From Hominenteromicrobium sp900549945 (lineage in GTDB: Bacteria > Bacillota > Clostridia > Oscillospirales > Acutalibacteraceae), in the NCBI GenBank assembly GCA_902472305.1, contig CABRNK010000002.1, positions 62,001 through 126,000 of the forward strand: a DNA stretch of 64,000 nucleotides. The letters are read 5' to 3'. Shown piece after piece: positions 23,419 through 31,880 of this stretch. The position numbers and the translations under genes were made by a program. Every line of letters begins with the position of its first letter. Position 1 is the stretch's first letter. Below the pieces are notes generated by a model. It was not told the DNA's origin. It did no database searches and was given only the letters and a program-made list of their open reading frames with translations.

Positions 23419-25851
23419 ATGATGATAAAGTACAGAGTGCATGAAGTCGCGAAAGATCTGAACGTGGCGAATAAGGAGGTGCTAGACATCCTCGGCAAGT
23501 ACGTCAAGGAGCCGAAAAAGCACATGACGGCGCTGGAGGAAAAGGAGCTCGACATCGTGTTCGATAAGTTCACGCAGGACCACGCGGCGGAAAATTTCGA
23601 CGCGTATTTCGCAACGCGCAATCAGCCGAAGGCGGAGCCCGCAGCGGCGGAGGAAAGGCCCGCGGCGAAGCAGGGCGGCCGGCCGCAGGAGAAAAAGCCG
23701 CAGCAGGCAAAGCCGGGCGATAAGAAGACCGCGCAGCAGGGTGAGCGCGGCAAGGGTCAGAACCAGAAAAACGACCGCCGCCCGGCGCAGCAGAACGCGC
23801 CGAAGAATGGTGCGAACAGCCAGCCGCAGAAGCGCCCGCAGCAGAATGCGGCGCCGGCAGCTTCCGGCGAGGTGACCAACGCGCCGTCCCGCCGTGTTGT
23901 CGATACGAGAACCGTCAATGTTAACATCGACAAGTACAACGAGAAGTACGACCGCCTCGCCTACGACAAGGTGAAGAACGAAACCGTCGCCGCGAAGCAG
24001 AAGATCAACCAGAAGAGCCAGCGCCGCGGCAAGCCGCGCAGCGCAAAGCGTGAGACGGAGGCCGAGCGCCTGAACCGCATCGCGGCCGAGCGCAAGGCGA
24101 AGCACATCACGATCACCGTGCCCGAGGAGATCACAGTCGGCGAGTTCGCGCTGCGCCTCAAGGCCACGAGCGCCGAGGTCATCAAGAAGCTGATGATGAA
24201 CGGCGTGTTCGCGACGATCAACGACACGATCGATTTCGATACGGCGGTGCTCATCGCCGATGAATTCCACGCGAAGGTGGAAAAGGAGGTCGTCGTCACG
24301 ATCGAGGAGCGGATCATCGACGACAGCGAGGACGACGACGCGAACCTCGTGCCGCGTGCGCCGGTTGTGGTCGTTATGGGCCACGTCGATCACGGCAAGA
24401 CCTCGATTCTCGATGCGATCCGCCATGCGAACGTCACGGCGGGCGAGGCCGGAGGCATCACGCAGCACATCGGCGCGTACCGCGTGCAGGTGGACGACCG
24501 CGAGGTCACGTTCCTCGACACGCCGGGCCATGCCGCGTTTACCACGATGCGTGCGCGCGGCGCGCAGGTCACGGATATCGCCGTGCTCGTCGTCGCAGCG
24601 GACGACGGCATCATGCCGCAGACCGTCGAGGCGATCAACCACGCGAAGGCCGCGGGCGTCTCGATCATCGTCGCGATCAACAAGATGGATAAGCCGGCCG
24701 CGAACCCGGACGCCGTGAAGCAGCAGCTCACCGAGTACGAGCTTGTGCCGGAGGAGTGGGGCGGCGACGTGCCGTGCATCCCGGTTTCCGCGCACACGAA
24801 GATGGGCATCGACGACCTGCTCGAGATGATCATCCTGACCGCCGATATGAAGGAGCTTAAGGCGAACCCGGACCGCGCCGCGAAGGGCACGGTCATTGAG
24901 GCGCGCCTCGACAAGGGCCGCGGCCCGGTCGCGACGGTGCTCGTGCAGAACGGCACGCTGCATGTCGGCGACATCGTCGTTGCGGGCACCACGGTCGGCC
25001 GCATCCGCGCGATGATGAACGAGCGCGGCGAGCGCGTGGTGTCGGCGGGCCCCTCCGTGCCGGTGGAGGTCACCGGCCTCAACGACGTGCCGGTCGGCGG
25101 CGATATTTTCAACGCCGTTTCCGATGAACGCCTCGCCCGCGAGCTCGTCGAGCAGCGCCTCAACGAGCACAAGGAGGAGATGTTCAATTCGCAGACGAAG
25201 GTCACGCTTGACAATCTCTTCGAGCAGATGAAGGTCGGCGAGATGAAGGAGCTCAAGATTATCGTCAAGGCCGACGTACAGGGCTCCGTCGAGGCGGTGC
25301 GCCAGTCGCTCGAGAAGCTCACGAACGACGAGGTGCGCGTGCACGTGATCCATGGCGCGGTCGGCGCGATTAACGAGAGCGACGTCATGCTCGCGAACGC
25401 GTCGAATGCGATTGTTGTCGGCTTCAACGTCCGCCCGGACCCGGTCGCGGAGGAAAATGCAAAGCGCGACGGCGTCGATATGCGCCTGTACCGCATCATC
25501 TACGACTGCATCGAGGAGATCGAATCCGCGATGAAGGGCATGCTCGCGCCGAAGTACCGTGAGGTGTTCCTCGGCAAGGCCGAGTGCCGCGAGGTCTACA
25601 AGATCACGAACGTCGGCATGGTCATCGGCGGCCACGTCACCTCCGGCAAGATCGTCCGCGGCGCGCAGGTGCGCCTCGTGCGCGACGGCATCATCGTCGC
25701 CGACGACAAAATCGCGTCGCTCCGCCGCTTCAAGGACGACGTGAAGGAGGTTGCGGACGGCTACGACTGTGGCATCACGCTCGAGCGCTTCAGCGACATC
25801 AAGCTGGGCGACGTGCTTGAGGCGTACGAGATGGAAGAATACAGAGAATAA
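23419..25851 (+). CDS. infB: Translation initiation factor IF-2
   Basis: 810 residues. The N-terminal part is an IF2-N domain (RVHEVAKDLNVANKEVLDIL) followed by a Gln/Lys/Pro-rich linker (about 65-200) and a second IF2-N domain (about 225-290). The GTPase has G1 GHVDHGKT (about 321-328), G3 DTPGH and G4 NKMD. The C-terminal barrels that bind fMet-tRNA follow. Two ATG codons in a row at 23419 and 23422 make the exact start uncertain by one residue. Length is within the family range. Confidence 0.97.
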   Translation: MMIKYRVHEVAKDLNVANKEVLDILGKYVKEPKKHMTALEEKELDIVFDKFTQDHAAENFDAYFATRNQPKAEPAAAEERPAAKQGGRPQEKKPQQAKPGDKKTAQQGERGKGQNQKNDRRPAQQNAPKNGANSQPQKRPQQNAAPAASGEVTNAPSRRVVDTRTVNVNIDKYNEKYDRLAYDKVKNETVAAKQKINQKSQRRGKPRSAKRETEAERLNRIAAERKAKHITITVPEEITVGEFALRLKATSAEVIKKLMMNGVFATINDTIDFDTAVLIADEFHAKVEKEVVVTIEERIIDDSEDDDANLVPRAPVVVVMGHVDHGKTSILDAIRHANVTAGEAGGITQHIGAYRVQVDDREVTFLDTPGHAAFTTMRARGAQVTDIAVLVVAADDGIMPQTVEAINHAKAAGVSIIVAINKMDKPAANPDAVKQQLTEYELVPEEWGGDVPCIPVSAHTKMGIDDLLEMIILTADMKELKANPDRAAKGTVIEARLDKGRGPVATVLVQNGTLHVGDIVVAGTTVGRIRAMMNERGERVVSAGPSVPVEVTGLNDVPVGGDIFNAVSDERLARELVEQRLNEHKEEMFNSQTKVTLDNLFEQMKVGEMKELKIIVKADVQGSVEAVRQSLEKLTNDEVRVHVIHGAVGAINESDVMLANASNAIVVGFNVRPDPVAEENAKRDGVDMRLYRIIYDCIEEIESAMKGMLAPKYREVFLGKAECREVYKITNVGMVIGGHVTSGKIVRGAQVRLVRDGIIVADDKIASLRRFKDDVKEVADGYDCGITLERFSDIKLGDVLEAYEMEEYRE

Positions 25852-25873
25852 TCGAATCGAAAGTCGGTTTAAC

Positions 25874-25904
25874 CGCGCCCCCTGCCGCGGGGCGCGGCTT
25901 TTTT
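25874..25904 (+). terminator. Intrinsic terminator between infB and the M20 peptidase gene
   Basis: Nine-base-pair all-GC stem (arms 25874-25882 and 25890-25898), seven-base loop, then C and six T (25900-25905). It lies 22 bases past infB and 20 bases before the next gene, so it should partly separate the downstream genes from infB. Confidence 0.88.
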
Positions 25905-25924
25905 CGGAAGGGAGAGCGCCGCAC

Positions 25925-27058
25925 ATGGATTTTCAGCGGTATATCGAGCAAAATGAAGGCGAGGCGGCCGCGCTGCTTCGGGCGCTCTGCGCCATTCCCG
26001 CGCCGAGCCATAAAGAGGAAAAGCGCGCCGCGTTCTGCAAGGCGTGGCTTGAGGCACACGGCGCGGCGGGCGTTTTCATCGATGAGGCCCAGAACGCCGT
26101 GTACCCGTACCGCGCGGAGCAGGCGGAGGCGATCGTGCTCTTCATGGCGCATACCGACACCGTTTTCCCCGATACGGAGCCGATGGCGCTTACAGAGCGG
26201 GACGGCAAAATGTTCTGCCCCGGCGTCGGCGACGACACCGCGAACGTCGCACTGCTGCTTCTCACGGCGGCGTACGTCGCACAGGCGCGGCCGGAAACGT
26301 CGTGCGGCATCGTCTTTGCGCTGAATTCGTGCGAGGAGGGGCTCGGCAATCTCAAGGGCAGCCGGGCGCTCCTCGCGCGCTACGGGGACAGGCTGCGGGA
26401 GGTCGTGTCGTTCGACGGCTACATGGAGGAGCTGTGCGGCGCGGCCGTCGGCTCGCTGCGCTACCGCGTGACGGTGCGCACCGCGGGCGGCCATTCGTTC
26501 TCGAATTTCGGCAGCCCCAACGCGATCGAGCGGCTGAGCGCCGTCGTCGAAAGGCTTTACGCCTACGCGGTGCCGCAGAACGGCAGCCGCACGACGTTTA
26601 ATGTCGGGCAGATTTCGGGCGGCACGTCGGTCAACACGATCGCGCAGCAGGCCGAAATGCTCTACGAGCTCCGCTCCGACGACCGGGACAGCCTGCTTAG
26701 CGCGCGGCGGTATTTTGAAAGCGTGCTCGAGTCTTTCCGCGCCGACGGGCTCGGCGTGGAGACCGAGCTGCTCGGCGAGCGCCCCTGCGGCGAAAAAAAC
26801 AGGAGCGACCCGCGGCAGGCAGAGCTTCTGCGCCGCTGTGCCGAAAGCGTGCGGCGCCATACGGGCGTCGCGCCGGAAATCTGCGCGATGTCTACGGACT
26901 GCAACATCCCGTTTTCGCTCGGCATCCCGGCCGCGACGGTCGGCCTCTGCCGCGGCGGCGGAGCGCACACGCGCGGGGAGTGGATTGAGACCGAGAGCCT
27001 CAAAGCGGGCCTTCGGATCGCGGCCGACCTCATCGCCGCGCATTTTGTGAAAAAATAA
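25925..27058 (+). CDS. M20-family metallopeptidase (peptidase T/DapE-like)
   Basis: 377 residues from ATG at 25925; longer in-frame starts overlap infB. The metal ligands are readable: His and Asp in FMAHTDTVF, Asp in GVGDDTANVA, Glu pair in NSCEEGLGNL, Asp in SFDGYM, and the last His in GGAHTRGEWI. The dimerisation domain inserts at about residues 180-290 (VRTAGGHSFSNFGSPNAIER). It is probably a di- or tripeptidase or deacylase; the substrate cannot be told. It is inserted between infB and rbfA, which are usually adjacent or nearly so. Confidence 0.88.
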   Translation: MDFQRYIEQNEGEAAALLRALCAIPAPSHKEEKRAAFCKAWLEAHGAAGVFIDEAQNAVYPYRAEQAEAIVLFMAHTDTVFPDTEPMALTERDGKMFCPGVGDDTANVALLLLTAAYVAQARPETSCGIVFALNSCEEGLGNLKGSRALLARYGDRLREVVSFDGYMEELCGAAVGSLRYRVTVRTAGGHSFSNFGSPNAIERLSAVVERLYAYAVPQNGSRTTFNVGQISGGTSVNTIAQQAEMLYELRSDDRDSLLSARRYFESVLESFRADGLGVETELLGERPCGEKNRSDPRQAELLRRCAESVRRHTGVAPEICAMSTDCNIPFSLGIPAATVGLCRGGGAHTRGEWIETESLKAGLRIAADLIAAHFVKK

Positions 27059-27129
27059 GCGGGCCTCACCGTGCCGCACAGCCCTCGGGCCGGCGGCGGG
27101 GAGCGCCCTCTGTGAAAGGAGAAAACACT

Positions 27130-27477
27130 ATGCCAAGTCACAAGCTGGGCAGAACCACGGAGGATATCCGCCGGGAGATCTCGGCGATCCTGCGCGAGCT
27201 CAAGGACCCGCGCGTCAGCGGCGTGATGCTGAGCGTCGTGCGCGTGGAGGTCACGAACGACCTGTCGTACTGCACGGTCTACGTCAGCGCGATGGAGGGG
27301 ATGGACGCGGCGGAAAACGCTGTGAAGGGCCTCAAAAGCGCGGCGGGCTTCGTCCGCCGGGAGCTTGGCGCGCGGCTCAAGCTGCGCCACGTGCCGGAAA
27401 TAATCTTCAAGGCGACGGATTCCATCGAATACAGCGCGAACATCTCGCGCATCCTGCACGACCTCGAGAAGAAATGA
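27130..27477 (+). CDS. rbfA: Ribosome-binding factor A
   Basis: 115 residues from ATG at 27130; AAAGGAG at 27115-27121 fits this start and overlaps the rejected GTG at 27112. RbfA is a KH-fold protein that matures the 5' end of 16S rRNA. RTTEDIRREISAILRELKDP, VEVTNDLSYCTVYVSAME and LRHVPEIIFKATDSIEYSAN are diagnostic. nrnA follows after 12-21 bases. Confidence 0.96.
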   Translation: MPSHKLGRTTEDIRREISAILRELKDPRVSGVMLSVVRVEVTNDLSYCTVYVSAMEGMDAAENAVKGLKSAAGFVRRELGARLKLRHVPEIIFKATDSIEYSANISRILHDLEKK

Positions 27478-27498
27478 CGGAAAGGGACGGTGAATCGA

Positions 27499-28458
27499 AT
27501 GGCGGATTTAAACACGGCGGCGTCGCTTTTAAAATCGTGGGACAGAATTTTGATCCTCTCGCACCGCTCGCCGGACGGCGACACGCTCGGCTGCGCCTCG
27601 GCGCTCAGCCGAGCGCTGACGGCGATCGGAAAATCGGTGCAGTTCCGCTGCGCCGACCCGGTGCCGGAGAAATTTGGCTACATGTTCCGCGGGATCGCGT
27701 TCGGCGATTTCGAGCCGGAGCACATCGTCACGGTCGACGTGGCGGATAAAACGCTGCTCGGCGCGCTGGAGCCGCTCGGCGAGCGGGTGGACCTCGCGAT
27801 CGACCACCATGCGACGCACCGCCCCTTCGCGAAAGAAGCGTGGGTAGAGGGCGGCGCGGCCGCGGCCTGCCAGATGATCTGGCGGCTGATCCCGGCGCTC
27901 GGCGCTGCGGTCACGCCCGAGATCGCGGATTGCCTGTACACGGGCGTCGCGACCGACACCGGCTGCTTCCGCTATGCGAACGCCACGCCGGAGACCTTCC
28001 GCATCGCGGCCGCGCTGATCGAAAGCGGCGCGCGGTCGGCGGAGATCAACCGCGTGATGTTCGACACGAAGAGCCGCACGGCGATCGCGCTTTTGAAGCG
28101 CGTGTACAGCGACATGGAGTTTTTCCACGGCGGGCGCTGCGCGGTGCTCTGCCTGACGCAGAAGCTGATCGACGAAACCGGGGCGCAGGAGAGCGACCTC
28201 GACGGCGTATCGGCGACCGTGCGGCAGGTGGAGGGCGTTCTGCTCGGGCTGACGATCCGCGAGCGCGGCGAGAATGAGTATAAGATCTCCCTGCGCGCGG
28301 CGGAGCCCGCAAACGCCGCTGAAATCTGCGTGCGGTTCGGCGGCGGCGGACATAAGGGCGCGGCGGGCTGCACGATTTTCGCGCCGCTCGATGCGGTCAA
28401 GGCACAGATCGTCGCAGCCTGCGGCGAGGCGCTCGAAGCGCTCGGGGCGCAGGCCTGA
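27499..28458 (+). CDS. nrnA: DHH-family oligoribonuclease / pAp phosphatase NrnA
   Basis: 319 residues from ATG at 27499 (11 bases after AAAGGGA; the GTG at 27490 is too close to it). NrnA degrades nano-RNAs and hydrolyses 3'-phosphoadenosine 5'-phosphate. DHH-domain motifs are SHRSPDGDTLG, the DHH triad in LAIDHHATH, and GVATDTGCFRY; the DHHA1 domain ends in RFGGGGHKGAAG. It is a regular member of the rbfA-nrnA-truB-ribF order. Confidence 0.95.
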   Translation: MADLNTAASLLKSWDRILILSHRSPDGDTLGCASALSRALTAIGKSVQFRCADPVPEKFGYMFRGIAFGDFEPEHIVTVDVADKTLLGALEPLGERVDLAIDHHATHRPFAKEAWVEGGAAAACQMIWRLIPALGAAVTPEIADCLYTGVATDTGCFRYANATPETFRIAAALIESGARSAEINRVMFDTKSRTAIALLKRVYSDMEFFHGGRCAVLCLTQKLIDETGAQESDLDGVSATVRQVEGVLLGLTIRERGENEYKISLRAAEPANAAEICVRFGGGGHKGAAGCTIFAPLDAVKAQIVAACGEALEALGAQA

Positions 28459-28495
28459 TCGGATTTAGAGATGATTTTGGAAGGGAGGCCGCCGG

Positions 28496-29398
28496 ATGGA
28501 CGGCATCATTGTACTGGACAAGCCGCAGGATTTCACGTCGTTCGACGCGGTCGCAGTTGTGCGCGGGCTGACGCGCGAGCGGCGCATCGGCCACACCGGC
28601 ACGCTCGACCCGATGGCGACCGGTGTTCTGCCGCTGCTGCTCGGCCGGGCGACGAAGGCCGTTTCGCTGCTGCCGGATACGGACAAAGCGTATGAGGCGG
28701 GCTTTCGCTTCGGCGAGCGCAGTGATACCGGCGACGTGACCGGCATGCGGCTCGCGGCGGACGAAACGCCGGTGGGACGGGCGGCGCTGGAAGCGGTGCT
28801 GCCGCGGTTTACGGGCGGCATTATGCAGGTGCCGCCGATGTATTCGGCGGTGTCCGTCAACGGGCAGCGCCTCTACAAGCTTGCGCGGCAGGGCGTTGAA
28901 ATCGAGCGGGAGGCGCGCCCCGTCCATATCGCCGCGCTGCGCCTGCTCGAGTACGACGAGGCACAGCGCGCGGGGCGGCTCGCCGTTACGTGCTCCAAGG
29001 GCACGTATATCCGCACCTTGATCGAGGACATCGCCGACGCACTCGGCACCTGCGGCGTTATGACGGCGCTTAGGCGCACGGCGGCCTGCGGCTTTGCGCT
29101 CGGGGACGCCGTCACGCTCGACGCTTTGAAGGCGCTGCGCGAGACCGGCGGTTTTTCGGGCGTGCTGCGCCCGGTCGAAAGGCTGTTTTCGGCGCTGCCG
29201 GCCGTGCAGGTCACGCCGGCGCAGGGAAAGCGGTACTTAAACGGCGGCGCGCTGGAGCTCTCCCGCTGCCGCGTGCAGGGGGAGGCCCCGCGCGAGGGGG
29301 AGCACACCGCCGTGTACAGCGGCGCGCAGTTTTTGGGGCTCGCCGCGCTGCGGGACGGCGCGCTGTGCTACGTCAAGGCGTTTGCGGAAAGCATTTAA
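28496..29398 (+). CDS. truB: tRNA pseudouridine(55) synthase TruB
   Basis: 300 residues. It isomerises U55 of tRNAs to pseudouridine. It starts MDGIIVLDKPQDFTSFDAVA; the catalytic Asp lies in GHTGTLDPMATG, and YEAGFRFGERSDTGDVTG plus CSKGTYIRTLIEDIADALG are family motifs. The C-terminal 60 residues form a PUA-like domain (QVTPAQGKRYLNGGALELSR). GGGAGG is placed correctly before the ATG. Confidence 0.96.
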   Translation: MDGIIVLDKPQDFTSFDAVAVVRGLTRERRIGHTGTLDPMATGVLPLLLGRATKAVSLLPDTDKAYEAGFRFGERSDTGDVTGMRLAADETPVGRAALEAVLPRFTGGIMQVPPMYSAVSVNGQRLYKLARQGVEIEREARPVHIAALRLLEYDEAQRAGRLAVTCSKGTYIRTLIEDIADALGTCGVMTALRRTAACGFALGDAVTLDALKALRETGGFSGVLRPVERLFSALPAVQVTPAQGKRYLNGGALELSRCRVQGEAPREGEHTAVYSGAQFLGLAALRDGALCYVKAFAESI

Positions 29399-29442
29399 AA
29401 GCCGCGGGGAACGGGAAATTCGCATCAATTCGGAGGTATACC

Positions 29443-30369
29443 ATGCGCGTGATTCGCGATACGGAAGCAATTAAAGAGCAGCTCTTAGGCTGCGGAAAAA
29501 CGGCGGTGGCGCTCGGCGCGTTCGACGGCCTGCATATTGGCCACCGCGCCGTGGTCCGTGCGGCGGCGGAAAGCGGCCTCACGCCCGTCGCATTCACGTT
29601 TCGGGACAACCCCGCCGAGCATCTCGGCGGCGGCTGCCGCTATCTCACGACGATGGAGGAGCGGCTGCGGATCTTCGCTGAATGGGGCGTTGAGGCTGTG
29701 ATCATGCCGGATTTCGCCGACGTCGCCGGGTGGGCGGCGGAGCGCTTTCTGAACGTCCTGCGCTTCGGCCTTTCGGCGCAGGCGGTCGCCTGTGGGGCGG
29801 ATTTCCGCTTCGGCAAATTCGCGGCGGGCGACGCGGCGTGGCTCGCCCGTTCCTGCGCGCAGCGCGGCGCCGTGCTGCATGTCGTCGATACGGTGTGCTA
29901 CAAGGGCGAGCGGGTCAGCGCGACGCGCATCCGCGATGCGGTCGAGCGCGGCGAGATGGCGGACGCCGCCGCCATGCTGGGGCGGCCCTTCGGCTTTGAG
30001 TTCGAGGTCGTGCACGGCAACCGCATCGGCCGCACGATCGGCACGCCGACAATCAACCAGCATTTTCCCGAGCACTTCATTTTGCCGCGCTTCGGCGTGT
30101 ATGCCTCGTGCGTGCACATCGGCGGCAGGACATACTGCGGCGTGACGAACGTCGGCGTGAAGCCGACCGTCGGCTCCGACCGCGCGCTCTCCGAGACGTG
30201 GATCCCGGACTTTTCGGGCGACCTCTACGGCAAAACGCTCCGGCTCGAGCTGCTCGCGTTCATCCGCGACGAAAAGAAATTTGCAAATCTCGACGCGCTG
30301 AAGGCGGAGATCCGCCGCAACGAAAAACAGGCGCGGAAAATCTTCACAGCAAGCCGGAAGGAAAAATAA
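29443..30369 (+). CDS. ribF: Bifunctional riboflavin kinase / FAD synthetase
   Basis: 308 residues from ATG at 29443, with GGAGG six bases before; the in-frame ATG at 29365 lies inside truB and is rejected. The N-terminal FMN adenylyltransferase has ALGAFDGLHIGHRAVV and the SATRIRDAVERG motif. The C-terminal riboflavin kinase (about residues 180-300) begins VVHGNRIGRTIGTPTINQHF, where the family usually has the GTPTAN motif; here the Ala is Ile. It makes FMN and FAD from riboflavin and ATP. Confidence 0.95.
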   Translation: MRVIRDTEAIKEQLLGCGKTAVALGAFDGLHIGHRAVVRAAAESGLTPVAFTFRDNPAEHLGGGCRYLTTMEERLRIFAEWGVEAVIMPDFADVAGWAAERFLNVLRFGLSAQAVACGADFRFGKFAAGDAAWLARSCAQRGAVLHVVDTVCYKGERVSATRIRDAVERGEMADAAAMLGRPFGFEFEVVHGNRIGRTIGTPTINQHFPEHFILPRFGVYASCVHIGGRTYCGVTNVGVKPTVGSDRALSETWIPDFSGDLYGKTLRLELLAFIRDEKKFANLDALKAEIRRNEKQARKIFTASRKEK

Positions 30370-30370
30370 A

Positions 30371-30475
30371 AACAGCCGCTGCGCCTGCCATACGCCCTCC
30401 GTATAAGGCAGTTTTTTCACTGTCTCTCATAAGAGGGCGCATAGCAAAAAGCGCGTGCGGCTGTTCTTTTTTTCT
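30371..30475. terminator. Nested bidirectional terminator between ribF and degV
   Basis: Inner hairpin 30385-30411 (CTGCC/GGCAG and ATACG/CGTAT) is followed by TTTTTT at 30412-30417 and should terminate ribF. It sits inside an outer hairpin with AACAGCCGC (30371-30379) and its complement (30457-30465). On the minus strand the outer hairpin is followed by TTTTTATTTTT and should terminate degV. On the + strand it is also followed by a T run (30466-30474). Confidence 0.85.
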
Positions 30476-30482
30476 GTGCGGT

Positions 30483-31322
30483 TTACTCGATGTGCTCGAT
30501 GCAGGCGATCGCCTTGACGCCGGCGCCGACGTGGCAGGAAATGCTGACCGGCAGCTTGTAAAGCTCGATGCGGCTGTCGTCGAAATACCTGCGCACCGTC
30601 TTGCGCCATTCGAGCGCCGGCTTGATGTCGCCGGAGTACGCCGTGAGAATGCGCACGGGCCGGCCTGCAAAACGGGTGGCGAGGTCCTTCTCCGCGGCCT
30701 TCAGCATCGTCTTTTCGGCGGCGGTCATGCCGCGCACCTTCGCGAAGGCGTCGAGCTTTTCGCCCTGAATCTGCAAAACGGGCTTGAGGCCGAGCAGCGT
30801 TGCGAGCGCTGCGCCCGCCGCCGTCACGCGGCCGCTCTTTTTCAAAAGCTCCAGCGTGTTGACCGCGAGGTAAATACTCGCGTTGTAGGCGGTTTCCTCG
30901 AGCTGCACGCAGATCTCCGCGGCGGTCAGGCCCTTTTCGATCAGCGTGAGCGCATCGAGAACCGATTCGCGCAGGGAAACGGAAATGCGCTTGTTATCGA
31001 CGACGCAGACGCGGCCGTTATACTCCGCGGCGAGCGCCTTCGCCGTGCCGCAGGAGCCGCTCAAGGCGGAGGACATCGGGATGTGCAGGATGGAATCGTA
31101 CGACCGCAGGATCTCGTCCCACAGGCCTGTGATCGCCTCGGGCGCGGGCTGCGAGGTAGAAACGTCCGCCCCGCCGCTGAGCATTTCGAAAAAGCGCTCA
31201 TACGTGCAGGTGACGCCCTCGAAATATTCACGGCCGTCCACAATAAAGGGCATGGGCAGCAGGAAAATACCGAGCTTCTTGGCCTCTTCTGCGGAGATGC
31301 TGCTGTTTGTATCGGTAACCAC
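30483..31322 (-). CDS. DegV-family fatty-acid-binding protein, with damaged or unusual start
   Basis: 279 residues when read from GTG at 31322 (MVTDTNSSISAEEAKKLGIF). DegV/FakB proteins hold a fatty acid and present it to the kinase FakA. The DegV fold is clear: FEGVTCTYERFFEMLSGGAD, VSTSQPAPEAI, HIPMSSALSGS and VVDNKRISVSLR. The only ATG with a proper ribosome binding site (AAAGGA 31348-31353, spacing 10) is at 31337, in the same frame, but codon 3 is TGA. The frame then continues ATT-GCA-GTG-GTT-ACC-GAT, giving IAVVTD, the usual DegV N-terminus. Either translation restarts at the GTG after a three-codon mini-frame, or a nonsense change (or sequencing error) has occurred. Confidence 0.85.
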   Translation of the reverse strand: MVTDTNSSISAEEAKKLGIFLLPMPFIVDGREYFEGVTCTYERFFEMLSGGADVSTSQPAPEAITGLWDEILRSYDSILHIPMSSALSGSCGTAKALAAEYNGRVCVVDNKRISVSLRESVLDALTLIEKGLTAAEICVQLEETAYNASIYLAVNTLELLKKSGRVTAAGAALATLLGLKPVLQIQGEKLDAFAKVRGMTAAEKTMLKAAEKDLATRFAGRPVRILTAYSGDIKPALEWRKTVRRYFDDSRIELYKLPVSISCHVGAGVKAIACIEHIE

Positions 31323-31399
31323 TGCAATTCAGCTCATGGCAGTTCAATCCTTTCTCTTTGACCGCGTGCCCAAAAGGGGCGCGGAAATTCATAATATTT

Positions 31400-31428
31400 A
31401 TACTATACGCAAAAACAAAATCTGTCAA
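31400..31428 (-). promoter_or_regulatory. Promoter of degV
   Basis: Minus-strand TTGACA (complement of 31423-31428), 17-base spacer, TAGTAT (complement of 31400-31405). It lies about 65 bases upstream of the degV ATG at 31337, and is divergent from the rpsO promoter 33 bases away. Confidence 0.75.
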
Positions 31429-31460
31429 TATAAGACAAGGCGGATTTCGGAAAAAATTGC

Positions 31461-31489
31461 TTGCAAAGGCTGCATATCTGTGCTATACT
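31461..31489 (+). promoter_or_regulatory. Promoter of rpsO
   Basis: TTGCAA (31461-31466), 17-base spacer, TATACT (31484-31489). Transcription would begin near 31497, leaving a leader of about 106 bases before the rpsO ATG. Confidence 0.82.
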
Positions 31490-31496
31490 AATGCAG

Positions 31497-31590
31497 TGCC
31501 CGCCCACGGATCAGGGACCAACCCTTTGGGAAGCGATTCCGCAGGGAGCCTACCGACCCCGACCTGTGAGCGCGGAAATAATTTGTAAAG
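31497..31590 (+). promoter_or_regulatory. rpsO 5' leader, candidate S15 autoregulatory RNA
   Basis: The 106-base leader folds locally: CCA/TGG pairing around 31523-31534, a GGAA-GCGA-TTCC hairpin with a GNRA loop at about 31530-31541, and a longer AGG/CCT pairing to 31565. S15 represses its own mRNA through leader structures in several bacteria, including Geobacillus, so an autoregulatory role is likely. The particular fold is my reading and was not computed. Confidence 0.5.
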
Positions 31591-31602
31591 GTGGAAAACA
31601 CA

Positions 31603-31866
31603 ATGCTGAAGAGCGAAAAGACAGAAATCATCAAGAAGTATGCCCGCCATGAGGGCGACACCGGCTCCCCGGAGGTGCAGATCGCCGTTCTGACGAAGCG
31701 CATCAACGACCTCACCGAGCACCTCAGATCCAACAAGAAGGATCACCACTCCCGCCGCGGCCTTCTGAAGATGGTCGGCCAGAGAAGAAGCCTTCTCAAC
31801 TACCTCATCAAGATCGACATTGAGCGCTACAGAGCCATCATCGCTGAGCTCGGTATCCGCAAGTAA
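31603..31866 (+). CDS. rpsO: 30S ribosomal protein S15
   Basis: 87 residues from ATG at 31603 (MLKSEKTEIIKKYARHEGDT); the in-frame GTG at 31591 overlaps the AAAGGTGG site and is rejected. S15 binds the three-way junction of helices 20-22 in 16S rRNA. GDTGSPEVQIAVLTKRINDL, HHSRRGLLKMVGQRRSLLNY and the LGIRK end are diagnostic. pnp follows, as in most bacteria. Confidence 0.97.
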   Translation: MLKSEKTEIIKKYARHEGDTGSPEVQIAVLTKRINDLTEHLRSNKKDHHSRRGLLKMVGQRRSLLNYLIKIDIERYRAIIAELGIRK

Positions 31867-31880
31867 TTTTTGTCTGTTTT

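Noticed and set aside
23482..25926. 814-residue open frame on the minus strand opposite infB
   Set aside because: It is the shadow of a GC-rich coding strand. It has no binding site and is rich in Leu/Arg/Asp/His repeats typical of antisense frames. The + strand has a clear IF-2.
31329..31331. Selenocysteine or other recoding of TGA in degV
   Set aside because: Position 3 of the protein has no catalytic role, no selenocysteine insertion hairpin follows, and TGA is used as a normal stop elsewhere (for example rpmJ and recA).
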